A stretch of DNA of 64,000 bases from Dyadobacter soli (GTDB lineage: Bacteria; Bacteroidota; Bacteroidia; Cytophagales; Spirosomataceae), in assembly GCF_900101885.1 (NCBI RefSeq), contig NZ_FNAN01000021.1, positions 62,001 to 126,000 on the forward strand, read 5' to 3'. The position numbers and the translations under genes were made by a program. Positions 27,301-35,311 of the stretch are shown piece after piece (position 1 is the first letter of the stretch; the number at the start of each line of letters is the position of its first letter). The notes beneath the pieces were generated by a model that searched no databases, had not been told where the DNA came from, and saw only the letters and a program-made list of their open reading frames with translations.

Positions 27301-27533
27301 CGGACGGGCACGGTTACACGTATGGGCGCGTCCGGGATCACCTGTGCACCGGCCATGTAGCCCGCGTACGAGAAATCGATAATGCGGTTACCGAGCGAAT
27401 CGGGCGCATAAGCCAGCCGCCCGTCCTCAGCCTGGGCCACCGGTGAAGGTTTTTTAGGCTTCTTTTGGCCGAATGCAAGGGGTACCAAAAGAAAATACAA
27501 TCCTGCCAGCGACAGGATCGTATCGAATTTCAT
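24378..27533 (-). CDS. Beta-helix plus DUF6298 two-domain PUL protein
   Basis: A 1051-residue exported protein, start ATG 27533 (signal MKFDTILSLAGLYFLLV to AFGQ). An upstream in-frame TTG is rejected. The N-terminal half (about 75-520) is a right-handed parallel beta-helix of pectate-lyase/GH28 type with AAVDYVGSLP, GVVLRGAGVGEGGTVLLG, VTFENAENTWVRQVMFRHLAG and VTVEDCQSLEP rungs. The C-terminal half (about 600-1050) is the uncharacterised DUF6298 domain: DHNYGLWYDRRRDDHER, FYEQPFARSGQ, YHQNYFQHNILEAGAHYAD, FISAEYTGPLHFVQFWL, DIIDIRYWHRRENG. That conserved Glu-Asp-rich block looks enzymatic and TIM-barrel-like (inference). It lies between the PL1 lyase and the lipoprotein glycosidase, with an overlapping stop/start to the latter. 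Confidence 0.75.
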   Translation of the reverse strand: MKFDTILSLAGLYFLLVPLAFGQKKPKKPSPVAQAEDGRLAYAPDSLGNRIIDFSYAGYMAGAQVIPDAPIRVTVPVREGDATARIQAAVDYVGSLPLDANGLRGAVLLGAGTHRVLSGIVMRKSGVVLRGAGVGEGGTVLLGDGRTRETVIRVSGEDNVVLKPKLRVADAYVPVNAMRFDIENAGSLKVGDRIRIVRPSTAEWIKSLKMEEFGGETGWLGWKPGQRDVTWDRTVTAVSGNSITIDAPITTALDAKFGGGLVIPYQWNGRISHVGVENLRIESTFNTKNLKDENHRWMGVTFENAENTWVRQVMFRHLAGSAVAVYESASKVTVEDCQSLEPVSELAGQRRNTFFIQGGQTLFQRCYAEYGMHDFATGYLAPGPIAFVQCESRLPNGFSGAIDSWASGVLFDIVNVDGNALSFKNRGQDGQGAGWTAANSVFWQCSASRIENFAPPGTQNFAFGAWAAFAGDGFWENVNEHIQPRSLYYAQLAERLGKAVLAKSFLVPKETEASSSPSLAQAAALVEGSHQPAILLTDWIDQAAQRNPITVAVTVEVSPATTPVKTIDEIGFTNTKNTNTLPALTIRNGRLVRGSELVTGSRHEVPWWRGSIRPHDVSAAKPHITRYVPGRVGRGVTDDLPEMTDSLQKQHITVVDHNYGLWYDRRRDDHERIRRIDGESWPPFYEQPFARSGQDAAWDDLSKYDLQHYNEWYWNRLREFVALADQKGLLLYHQNYFQHNILEAGAHYADFPWRTANNVNQVGFPEPPPYAGDKRIFIADQFYDIGNAGRRALHRAYIRQCLDNFAGQSGVIQFISAEYTGPLHFVQFWLDVIGEWEREKGKNALVALSTTKDVQDAILADAKYAALVDIIDIRYWHRRENGTDYTPEGGKNLAPRQHARIQKTGKVSFNSVYNAVLEYKKKYPEKAVLYNANGAEQNAWAVLLAGGSVSAVPALPKGFLEAVSAMEPSVVTGQPQDNRQYVLAKAGEGLIIYQEGPGEADLTKFNGNYQMQCINARTGVVSGKPEKVKGGKKVSLVSNEAGPVIYWFSKK

Positions 27534-27570
27534 CACCTTAACCAAGTATCTCAGTCTGTCCAAAGCAATA

Positions 27571-29268
27571 CTACTTTTGACCCGGTGCGCCTTTCAGCGA
27601 AGCCAGGGTATCGTGGTTATTTTTAGGGTTTTTCCAATCCATTTTCTTCTTCGGATCGATGCCGTTGATGAATTTTTCGATATTGGAATAACCGTCGCCG
27701 CTCATGTCTTTGCGGGCATCCGATGCGTCTTTCGGGTTCAAACCGTATTTAACTTCCCAGTCGTTCGGCATACCGTCGTCGTCGGAATCCTGGTAAGGCG
27801 TGCCTTTGTACTCGGGGTAACCTCCTACCTGCGAAATGTCGGTGATAATGCCGTTTTTGTACGAATCGATCGGCAGGCGGCGGTGCTCAAACTGTTTCTC
27901 CGGCAATTTTACGCCATCGATCGGATTGATCTTCCCTGTACGTACCTGTGTGGTCACGCGTGCATCCACGGGATCGCGGCGCGGGAGCGTGGCACCTGCA
28001 TTCGCGATCACGTAATCGAACGACTCTTTCGCGCTCATGATAGGGAACGTCGGCATCGGAAGCGGCTCGTGCCATCTGATATTGTCGGTGTATTTGCCCG
28101 CATCCGCATGGTCTTCCACCTGCACACCACCGGCCCAGTTGTTTTTAGTGACTTTGTCGTTGCCCTCCATGATGTTGCCATTCACGTAAGCACGGCCGTA
28201 AACCTGGTATTTCAGCTTGCTGCGGCCCGCTTCCGGCTTCAAAATACGGTAGCCGATCGGCGAATCTTTCGGTGTTTCGGGGCCCGGTTTGAAGTAGTTG
28301 TTCATAATGTTGTACATCGCCCGGTAGTCGCCGCCGTCGATGGAGCGGTGCACCCAGTTGAACACGACATTGTTCACGAAATTGAATATCCCAAACCAGC
28401 CGATAGACGGGTTACGACCCGCATTGTTAGCCCAGAGATTACGCATGAACGTGCAGTTCTCACCGCCCAACGTGCTGCCGAATGCGTGGTTCCAGGTATC
28501 CAGTGTTTCGGAGAAAATGGAATTCTGAATGGTAATGTTCACGGTCGGGAGTTTCTGCTCCTGCGCCCCGGTGCTGTCGTTGTACATATGGCGGTACATC
28601 GACATATTCTCGTCCAATCCCCAGCTCGCCGACACGTGGTCGATCATAATGTTGCCGATCGGGTTGCCGCCGATGGAATCATCCCGACGGCCTACGAAAG
28701 TCTCGCCCCGGCGGAAACGCATATGCCGGATCACGACATCGTGCGTGTTGATCCACACGCTTTCGCCCGCCACACAAACACCGTCGCCCGGCGCGGTCTG
28801 GCCCGCGATAGTAATGTAAGGCGCACGGATAATGAGCGGCGTTTTCAGCCGGATAATCCCCGCCACATTGAACACGATAATGCGGGCACCGCCCTGCTCA
28901 CAGGCATCGCGCAAAGTACCCGGACCGCTGTCCGCCAAACTCTTCACCACATAAACCTGCCCTCCGCGGCCACCAAAACTGAATGCGCCACCGCCCTCGG
29001 CACCCGGAAATGCGGGAATGTCGGACTGCGGCAGATCCACCGGACGCGCTGCCCAGGGAATGTAGGGCTTACCCTTTTTAGCTTCCGCTTCAATGATCGG
29101 CAATGCTTTCTGCCACGCGATCTCCGACTTGCGCTCGGCCTCCGCGAGGAGCGAATCGCTTGTTTTTTTGGCTGCGGACGGGATTTTCGGGTATTGCGCG
29201 AATGCGGTTGTACCTAATAAAAGGCCGGCCAGGGCCAAATTAATGGAATGTTTAGGAATGGATATCAT
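27571..29268 (-). CDS. PL1-family pectate lyase with C-terminal calcium-repeat segment
   Basis: A 565-residue secreted polysaccharide lyase, signal ending TTAFAQ. After a charged spacer comes the PL1-type beta-helix from about residue 85: FPGAEGGGAFSFGGRGGQVYVV, GTLRDACEQGGARIIVFNVAGII, ITIAGQTAPGDGVCVAG, VVIRHMRFRRGE, IMIDHVSASWGLDENMS. These are the standard blocks of Bacteroidota pectate lyases, including the vWiDH-like element. The tail DSDDDGMPNDWEVKYGLNP and DMSGDGYSNIEKFINGIDP is a thrombospondin-3/dockerin-like calcium loop pair. It cleaves polygalacturonate by beta-elimination outside the cell or in the periplasm. It is the first enzyme gene after susD and sets the pectin theme of PUL 2. 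Confidence 0.9.
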   Translation of the reverse strand: MISIPKHSINLALAGLLLGTTAFAQYPKIPSAAKKTSDSLLAEAERKSEIAWQKALPIIEAEAKKGKPYIPWAARPVDLPQSDIPAFPGAEGGGAFSFGGRGGQVYVVKSLADSGPGTLRDACEQGGARIIVFNVAGIIRLKTPLIIRAPYITIAGQTAPGDGVCVAGESVWINTHDVVIRHMRFRRGETFVGRRDDSIGGNPIGNIMIDHVSASWGLDENMSMYRHMYNDSTGAQEQKLPTVNITIQNSIFSETLDTWNHAFGSTLGGENCTFMRNLWANNAGRNPSIGWFGIFNFVNNVVFNWVHRSIDGGDYRAMYNIMNNYFKPGPETPKDSPIGYRILKPEAGRSKLKYQVYGRAYVNGNIMEGNDKVTKNNWAGGVQVEDHADAGKYTDNIRWHEPLPMPTFPIMSAKESFDYVIANAGATLPRRDPVDARVTTQVRTGKINPIDGVKLPEKQFEHRRLPIDSYKNGIITDISQVGGYPEYKGTPYQDSDDDGMPNDWEVKYGLNPKDASDARKDMSGDGYSNIEKFINGIDPKKKMDWKNPKNNHDTLASLKGAPGQK

Positions 29269-29270
29269 AT

Positions 29271-29381
29271 TACAAATATTGTGGTGCGCTGCACCATGGT
29301 TTGATTTGATTATCGTGTTCTACAAATATTACGGCGCTCTGCGCCTATCCTGTGAAGGTGCAGCGCACCGCAATATTTGTA
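29271..29381. repeat. Three-copy REP-like hairpin element between susD and pectate lyase genes
   Basis: Units TACAAATATTGTGGTGCGCTGCACC (29271-29295) and a variant (29321-29345) lie in one orientation, and a third copy lies inverted (29357-29381, 24 of 25 bases identical to the first when complemented). Each unit holds a 5-bp stem with 3-base loop, GGTGC-GCACC. In the variant both arms changed together to GGCGC-GCGCC, so pairing is kept. The first and third copies can also pair over their whole length. In the susCD transcript this sits right after susD. Confidence 0.8.
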
Positions 29382-29396
29382 GATCGGTGTTTTACG

Positions 29397-31145
29397 TCAT
29401 TTCAACGGGTCGAATGTGCCGGATGGCCAGCCAATGTTTTGTTCGAGCCGTGGGTTATTCGTTAATGCCTGTTGTGGGAGCGCGAAAAAGTAGTATTCGG
29501 GCAACCAGTTTACGAGGTATTTGGTATCGAGCTTTTTAGGTACGATTTCCATGTAATTTTTGTAAACCGAATCCAGGTTCATACCGTCGCGGCGCGTGGC
29601 GAAGTCTTCGGGAGCGGACGCTTTCAGGTTGATCGTCACCCCGTTGCGGCTTTTGCCGTTCAGTACGGTTTCAAATTTCTTCCAGCGGCGCAGGTCGTAG
29701 AAACGCTTCCCTTCGAATGCCAGCTCTACTTGTCGTTCGCGTAAAATGGCTTCGAACATTTCCGCGCGGGTCATTTTCGGGTTCAGACCGTAAAAACCAT
29801 CCGCACCCGACTCGATACCTGCGCGCTTCCGGAGCTCGGTCAGCTGCGTGTAGGCCTCGTCCAACTTGTTCACACCGCAGGCCGCTTCCGCAAAATTGAG
29901 CATTACCTCGGCATACCGCATTTCGATCCAGTCGGTACCGGCATTGGCAACGGCTCCTGGCGCGAGGTTCGGGTCGATGGCCTTACGGACGTAGAATCCG
30001 GTGGAAGTGGCTTTCTGCTCCACGGTTTTATTGTTTACAAAATAAGTCCATAACCGGTAGTTCGGATTGCCGTTGATCTGCCAGGTAGCACCATTGAATG
30101 CGATGGTCTGATTAAAACGCGGGTCGCGGTTTTTGTAGAAAAGCTGCGCGTCGTAGCCCGAGCCTTTTTCCTCGATATTCTTGCCGCTTTTCATCGGGAA
30201 TGCCTGCACAACCTCCCAGGTAGGCTGGTTGGAACCGCCCGCGGTACCGAGGTAAGAAGGCCTTGTATTGTTGTCCCAGGTCATATTCTTGTTGATCTGG
30301 TCACCTACTTTGTTGTTATAGCAGGTTACCCAAACCGCCTCGGGGTTATTCGCCTCCTGGAACCACAGATCGCTGAAACTGTTGTGCAGCCGGAAACCAT
30401 TGGCCGACAGCACTTCAATCGCCTTTTTGTTGGCATCATAAGCCGCCTGCCAGCGTTCGGGAAGGTCGTTGGGGTTATGCTGCGGACTGGCGTAATGCAG
30501 CAGAATGCGGCCTTTGAAACCCGCCGCGGCGCCGCTCGTAATGCGGCCCCAATCATTGGTATTACCCCACCGCGCGGGCAGGTTGGCAATGCTAAAATCC
30601 AGGTCCTTCACGATCAACGCAATGCTTTCGGAAGTGCTGTTGCGCGGAATGGCCGCTTCCTCCTTGGCCTCCTCGCCTACGCCTTCGAGCGGTTCGAGCA
30701 CTATCGGCACGCCGCCGTAAAGCTGCACCAGGTCCCAGTAGCGAAATGCGCGGAAGAACGTTACCTGCGCCATCAGCCGGTTTTTGACATCCTCACTCAA
30801 ACCGCCGCCCGGTAGCTTGGCCAGAAACTGGTTGATCGAGCGGATTTTACCATAATTATTCGTCGCATTCACGCCGATCCCGAAATCCTGCACGGTATTC
30901 ACCTGCACAGTACCTTCGAAAAACCGGCTTTCGCCGCCGATCTCGTCGGTGCATTTCAGGAAATCGCCGGTGGGCCAGGTGGGCAGGTTTTGGTCATACA
31001 CATAATCCACGTAGCCCTTTGCGAGCAGCGTATCGTTGAACACCTGCTCCTCATTGAAAGCGGAAAGGTCTGTTTTGTCGAGTATATTTTCGCAGCCGGT
31101 CAATGCAATGCCGAGAAGTGCCGCTATAATCCAATGCTTTTTCAT
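29397..31145 (-). CDS. susD: SusD/RagB-family glycan-binding lipoprotein (PUL 2)
   Basis: A 582-residue SusD homologue with start ATG 31145, giving MKKHWIIAALLGIALTGC with the lipobox LTGC. The upstream extension in the same frame overlaps susC and is not used. Family features: ILDKTDLSAFNEEQVFNDT near the N-terminus, VTFFRAFRYWDLVQLYGGVPIV (about residue 125), RITSGAAAGFKGRILLHYASP, WIEMRYAEVMLNFAEAACG, and FEAILRERQVELAFEGKRFYDLRRWKKF near the C-terminus. It binds pectic oligosaccharides at the surface with its SusC partner, 14 bases upstream. Confidence 0.95.
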   Translation of the reverse strand: MKKHWIIAALLGIALTGCENILDKTDLSAFNEEQVFNDTLLAKGYVDYVYDQNLPTWPTGDFLKCTDEIGGESRFFEGTVQVNTVQDFGIGVNATNNYGKIRSINQFLAKLPGGGLSEDVKNRLMAQVTFFRAFRYWDLVQLYGGVPIVLEPLEGVGEEAKEEAAIPRNSTSESIALIVKDLDFSIANLPARWGNTNDWGRITSGAAAGFKGRILLHYASPQHNPNDLPERWQAAYDANKKAIEVLSANGFRLHNSFSDLWFQEANNPEAVWVTCYNNKVGDQINKNMTWDNNTRPSYLGTAGGSNQPTWEVVQAFPMKSGKNIEEKGSGYDAQLFYKNRDPRFNQTIAFNGATWQINGNPNYRLWTYFVNNKTVEQKATSTGFYVRKAIDPNLAPGAVANAGTDWIEMRYAEVMLNFAEAACGVNKLDEAYTQLTELRKRAGIESGADGFYGLNPKMTRAEMFEAILRERQVELAFEGKRFYDLRRWKKFETVLNGKSRNGVTINLKASAPEDFATRRDGMNLDSVYKNYMEIVPKKLDTKYLVNWLPEYYFFALPQQALTNNPRLEQNIGWPSGTFDPLK

Positions 31146-31159
31146 CGCTGTACCGATTT

Positions 31160-34100
31160 TTAAAGTGTAAGGTTTAATCCCAATGACCACGTGCGCATTT
31201 GCGGGTATACATTATAGGCGCCCGAAGCTGCCTTGTAGTCGTACGGATTGAAGAAAGTGATCGGGTTTAGCCCCACACCGATGATTTTGGCAGAAGTGAT
31301 CCCCAGCCTTTTAGCCACATTCTGGCCCAGCTGGTACGACACATTGAGGCTACGCATATTGAATGCAAATGCATTGCGGAACCAGAATGACGACACCATC
31401 GAGTAGGTTTCCTCCCAGTAAGGGTCCGGATATTTCGCATTCGAATTTTCGGGTGTGTAATGATCGGCCCAGAAGACGGGGCGGGAAACGTCTTTCGCCG
31501 CTTTCTTGCGCGCGTCGCCATCCACAATGCCCTGCCCGCCGAAAGAACCGGCCGTCACGACATCCACCTTGAAGCCTTTGAACCCGAAACCAAACGACAG
31601 ACCGAATGTGTAATGATTGTTCTCCTTTCTGGTAAGGAACTCCTGGTCATCCTCGGTGATCTTGCCATCCGGCGCGGCGTAGGTACCGTCGGTCTGGCGC
31701 GGGCCGCGGATATCCTGGTAATAAAGCATTCCCGGCTTCGGCACGTAACCCATAATGGTGTAATCGGGGTTCTTTTCGAGATAGCGGTCCACCTCTTCCT
31801 GCGAGCGGAACATGCCCAGGTACCGGTAGCCCTGCAAGCCGCGGTCGCTCGAACGACCGGTCGGGTCGAGCCAGCTGCCGCGGTTGGTGGCGGCCACGTC
31901 CACGAAAACGTTCTTGTTATCGCTCCAAGCGAGGAATGCGCCGATGTTGTAATCGATGTTCTTGCCGATGCGGTCGCTCCAACCGGTCGCAAATTCAAGA
32001 CCGAACGAGTTCACCGTTTCATAGTTCTCAGCCGGCATGACCGAACCGATCGTGAGCGGAACCGACGAAGCGAGCGTCGTCAGGAGATTGTAGCCATGGT
32101 CGTGGTACGCATCGATGGTCGTCGAAAGGCGGTTGTTCAGGAACGAAGCGTCGATACCGACGTTCTTTTTGGTCACATCGTCCCAACGGCCGTAGTAGTT
32201 AGGCAGTTTTTCGAGTTTGATACCCACCGTGCGGTCGCTGTTGCCGCCGAACACCGCGCCGTTCGAAGCCTGCGGGGTGTAGCGTTGCAGCCATTGCCAG
32301 GCGGCGGTACGGTCACCGCCCAGGAAGCCGATCGACGCACGCAGTTTCAGGTTATTGATAAAAGATAGTTTTTCACGGAAAAGGCGCTCTTCGGACAGCA
32401 CCCACCCTGCCGAAAGCTGTGGGAATGTGCCCCAACGGTACTCAGGCGCGAATTTCGTGGAAGCATCGCGTCGGAATGAAACCTCGAACAGGTAGCGGTC
32501 GGCGAAAGAGTAGTTTAAACGGCCCACGTAAGAAAGGATACCGCTCTCGTTCGCCGCATTGGGACCAATGTCTTTGGCACCGAAAGCCGACATCAGGTAA
32601 TCGTTACCCCCTTCAAAAATACCTTCCTTCATCGTAGCAATGCTTTCGGTATAAATCTCCGATTGCTCCACCAGCGCCAGCGCGCTCACTGAATGCCGCC
32701 CGAAATCGCGGGCATAGCTCAGATTGAAGTTCAGCTGGTAACCGTCGGTGTAGCCGGGGTTGAAACGCAGGCGGTCGCCGTTGTTAAGGCGCGTAGGTGC
32801 ATTGGGCGTGCCGCCGAAAATGTGCTTGTTTTCGCCCAGCATCGAGAAACCATAGGTCTTATAATACGTACCGAACTGCTTGCCCCAGTCGTTGCCGAGG
32901 TTCCGGTTGTACACGGTACGGAGTTTCAGGCCCGGCAAAAACGGCATATTGTATTCCAGGTACGCATTCACGTTCAGCACCACGTTGCGGGCGCGGGTGT
33001 AGTTGTTCAGTTTTTGTGCCTCGAAGAAGTGGAAGCCGCTCGCATTCGAGCCGCCCGGAAGCAACACCGGCAGGCCATCCACGTAAGGTGGGATGAATTG
33101 CGGCGTGTTGAGCAGGTTGGTCACGTCTTTTTCTACGTTTTCACCGCCTTGTTTGAGGTAAAACAGCTTGTTATCGGACAGGTTACCGCTTACGCCGAGG
33201 CCTACCTTGATGTGCTTCGTCACGTTCACGTCCGTGCTCGCGCGGAAATTCCATTTCTTGTAGCTGATATTATCCACATTACCATTCTGGGTGAAATAGG
33301 TAGCGCCCGCGAAGAAAGTCGCACGTTCGGTACCGCCGCTGATATTCACCGCGTGGCGGGTGTTGAACGACGGCTTCCAGGCCATATCGAACCAGTTATA
33401 GTTGTTATTCCGGAAATAATCGAGCTCGTCGGGCGAGTAGTATTCCGGATCGTTCGGTGCGAGGCCGCGGCTACGGTTGAAATCGTTCAGATAGGTCGCC
33501 AGTTGCACGCCGTTCATCATTTTAGATTTATAGGCAGCATCCGAAACACCCGCGGTGGCTGTGTAGCTAACCGTCGGCTTGCCTGCTTTTCCACGTTTGG
33601 TACGCACTACTATTACCCCCAATGCCGCGCGGGCACCGTACACAGCCGCCGCGCCGTCTTTCAATACCGACAAGTTTTCGATCTCCGAAGCGTCCAGCAG
33701 CTGGAAATCAGCTTCGGAGCGGATCACGTCGTCGATAATGTAAAGCGGCGAGTTGCTGCCGCCATCTTTCGAAGCTTTCGTAGGGTTACGGATCACAATA
33801 GACGCAGGCGTACCCGGCCGTGCAGTACCGCCCGAAACATTGACACCCGGCAATTTGCCGACCAATGCGGAAGAAATATCGCCCACAGGCAGCTCTTCCA
33901 CGTCCTTCATTCTGACCGTCGCCACGGCGCCGGTGAGGTGCGAGCGTTTTTGCTCACCATAACCTACCACCACCACATCTTCCAATGCTTTCACATCCGG
34001 TTCGAGCACCACCGTGAGCGAGCCGCGGTTGGCGACTTCGATCTCCTGTTTCACAAACCCGACATAGCTGATAATCACCTTCGCGCCGCTTTCCGGCACA

Positions 34101-34288
34101 TTCAATGCAAATTTTCCCTCGACATCGGTAGCCGTTCCCGCATTAGTCCCCGAGATCAGGATCGAAACTCCTGGCATCGGTTCCTTCGAAACGCCATCGA
34201 TCACAACACCTTTCAGTACGCGGTTCTGCGCCTGTGCAGCCAAAGCCGCCAGCAGCAGTGTGAAGATGAGTAGAAGTGGTTTTCTCAT
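31160..34288 (-). CDS. susC: SusC/RagA-family TonB-dependent transporter (PUL 2)
   Basis: A 1042-residue TonB-dependent outer-membrane importer: signal ending AAQAQN, carboxypeptidase-regulatory-like domain (KGVVIDGVSKEPMPGVSILISGT), TonB-box-like EDVVVVGYGEQ, plug with ENLSVLKDGAAAVYGARAALG, a long barrel, and C-terminus RTWSLGLNLTL. No STN extension. First gene of the eight-gene PUL 2 operon that continues to 18425. No regulator (HTCS, SusR, anti-sigma) is found next to it, so control must lie elsewhere or depend on the long leader upstream. Confidence 0.95.
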   Translation of the reverse strand: MRKPLLLIFTLLLAALAAQAQNRVLKGVVIDGVSKEPMPGVSILISGTNAGTATDVEGKFALNVPESGAKVIISYVGFVKQEIEVANRGSLTVVLEPDVKALEDVVVVGYGEQKRSHLTGAVATVRMKDVEELPVGDISSALVGKLPGVNVSGGTARPGTPASIVIRNPTKASKDGGSNSPLYIIDDVIRSEADFQLLDASEIENLSVLKDGAAAVYGARAALGVIVVRTKRGKAGKPTVSYTATAGVSDAAYKSKMMNGVQLATYLNDFNRSRGLAPNDPEYYSPDELDYFRNNNYNWFDMAWKPSFNTRHAVNISGGTERATFFAGATYFTQNGNVDNISYKKWNFRASTDVNVTKHIKVGLGVSGNLSDNKLFYLKQGGENVEKDVTNLLNTPQFIPPYVDGLPVLLPGGSNASGFHFFEAQKLNNYTRARNVVLNVNAYLEYNMPFLPGLKLRTVYNRNLGNDWGKQFGTYYKTYGFSMLGENKHIFGGTPNAPTRLNNGDRLRFNPGYTDGYQLNFNLSYARDFGRHSVSALALVEQSEIYTESIATMKEGIFEGGNDYLMSAFGAKDIGPNAANESGILSYVGRLNYSFADRYLFEVSFRRDASTKFAPEYRWGTFPQLSAGWVLSEERLFREKLSFINNLKLRASIGFLGGDRTAAWQWLQRYTPQASNGAVFGGNSDRTVGIKLEKLPNYYGRWDDVTKKNVGIDASFLNNRLSTTIDAYHDHGYNLLTTLASSVPLTIGSVMPAENYETVNSFGLEFATGWSDRIGKNIDYNIGAFLAWSDNKNVFVDVAATNRGSWLDPTGRSSDRGLQGYRYLGMFRSQEEVDRYLEKNPDYTIMGYVPKPGMLYYQDIRGPRQTDGTYAAPDGKITEDDQEFLTRKENNHYTFGLSFGFGFKGFKVDVVTAGSFGGQGIVDGDARKKAAKDVSRPVFWADHYTPENSNAKYPDPYWEETYSMVSSFWFRNAFAFNMRSLNVSYQLGQNVAKRLGITSAKIIGVGLNPITFFNPYDYKAASGAYNVYPQMRTWSLGLNLTL

Positions 34289-34696
34289 GTAATTGAGTCA
34301 TTTAGAATATAACTATTTCAAGACATTCGCCGGTTTTCATTGATAAAGTCCAATTGAAACCACGATCAAGTCTATTTAAGCCCTGTATTTCAGCCAAACA
34401 TTTTGCCAGATTTATTTCTGCACACGATACCGGGAACGTTTGCAGTGGGTAGTAGAACTTCGACTCAAAGGCAAGTTAGTGTAAAATCGACACATTTACG
34501 ATTATTTACTTTTGGTTAAAAATTAAAAAACAATCGAAGTATATATTGCACTATTCAAATACACTAGCCAAACCATTGCTATCCAATCGCAATGGTTTGA
34601 AAAGAGCCGGAAGCCGTATTTGCTGTGCGGAAGCCTTATCAAGAATCGGTATAAATCCAAATTTCTATCCCCAGGGCACAAAAAGCACGCAAGCCA
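34289..34696. other. Divergent intergenic region without a supported gene
   Basis: About 400 AT-rich bases between PUL 2 susC (leftward) and the DUF7678-like gene (rightward). Its AT content suits a regulatory leader for susC. I searched the minus strand for TAnnTTTG and found no exact copy. Short open frames here (for example 34546-34728) have no recognisable product. Confidence 0.6.
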
Positions 34697-34727
34697 TTGA
34701 ATCCGTCCCGGAAGCTGTGTATGTTTG
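34697..34727 (+). promoter_or_regulatory. Promoter of the DUF7678-like gene
   Basis: TTG (34697-34699), 20 bases, TATGTTTG (34720-34727): exact TAnnTTTG with ideal spacing, 23 bases before ATG 34751. It overlaps and so excludes earlier in-frame start codons. Confidence 0.65.
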
Positions 34728-34750
34728 AATGTGCGCTACTTAGAAGGGAT

Positions 34751-35236
34751 ATGGTGAAGCAAAAAGTCTATCGAAAACACATACAACTTACTGATTTTCA
34801 GATCAAAAAACTATACGAACTCAGCGAGTTCGACGGGGTCGACCCGGCGGAGCATGCTATGCGCGCCATCGACGCCTATTTGAAAAGCAAAAAGACGGAC
34901 GTGCCCGTGAAAAGCCAGGCCCAGATCCGTACGAAAGTAAAAGATCAAAGCAACGATCCGCAGATCGAAGGCGCCGTGTGGCTTTCGGGAACGGTGAACC
35001 AATACGAGTTTTCGGCGTTGATCCTCAAAACACCCGCCAAAACGGCGATGGAAAAAAGCCGCATTTCGAAACTGTCGATCTGGGACCCGGCGATACGGAA
35101 AGCGACAAACAACTTCATCGGCGCATGCATCGTCAATTACGACCGCGGCTGGGACATCCGCCCGAGCCGCCGCGCCGAAGTGTACTACCATCCCGTGAAG
35201 GCATTGCTCGACGAATTCATCGCCAGTCACCAGTAA
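34751..35236 (+). CDS. Conserved hypothetical protein, DUF7678-like
   Basis: A 161-residue soluble protein. The start at ATG 34751 is set by the promoter just upstream and an AGAAGGGAT purine stretch. The N-terminal 50 residues (HIQLTDFQIKKLYELSEF, then a Lys-rich linker) may be a small helical or ribbon-helix-helix-like part. The C-terminal 90 residues resemble the DUF7678 pattern: VWLSGTVNQYEFSALILKTPA, SRISKLSIWD, and IVNYDRGWDIRPSRRAEVYYHPVKALL. The NYDRGWD core is distinctive. The function of this family is unknown. It stands alone between two unrelated units. Confidence 0.6.
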   Translation: MVKQKVYRKHIQLTDFQIKKLYELSEFDGVDPAEHAMRAIDAYLKSKKTDVPVKSQAQIRTKVKDQSNDPQIEGAVWLSGTVNQYEFSALILKTPAKTAMEKSRISKLSIWDPAIRKATNNFIGACIVNYDRGWDIRPSRRAEVYYHPVKALLDEFIASHQ

Positions 35237-35311
35237 TGCCGCGCCGTACCACTAAATAAGAAGCTGATTTACAAATCACTATGTGGTGCAGCGACTCGCT
35301 AATTTCGCGGC

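Noticed and set aside
32693..34273. A 526-codon open frame on the plus strand opposite susC of PUL 2
   Set aside because: It is a mirror of susC codon use, lacks any recognisable motif or start context, and lies fully inside a certain gene. The same holds for similar long frames at 27577-29217 and 31460-32368.
34546..34728. 60-codon ORF in the PUL 2 leader region
   Set aside because: No motif, and it runs across the promoter at 34697-34727.
35300..35307. TAATTTCG as promoter of the ankyrin gene
   Set aside because: It lies four bases before the start codon, too close for a normal leader, and has no -33 partner.
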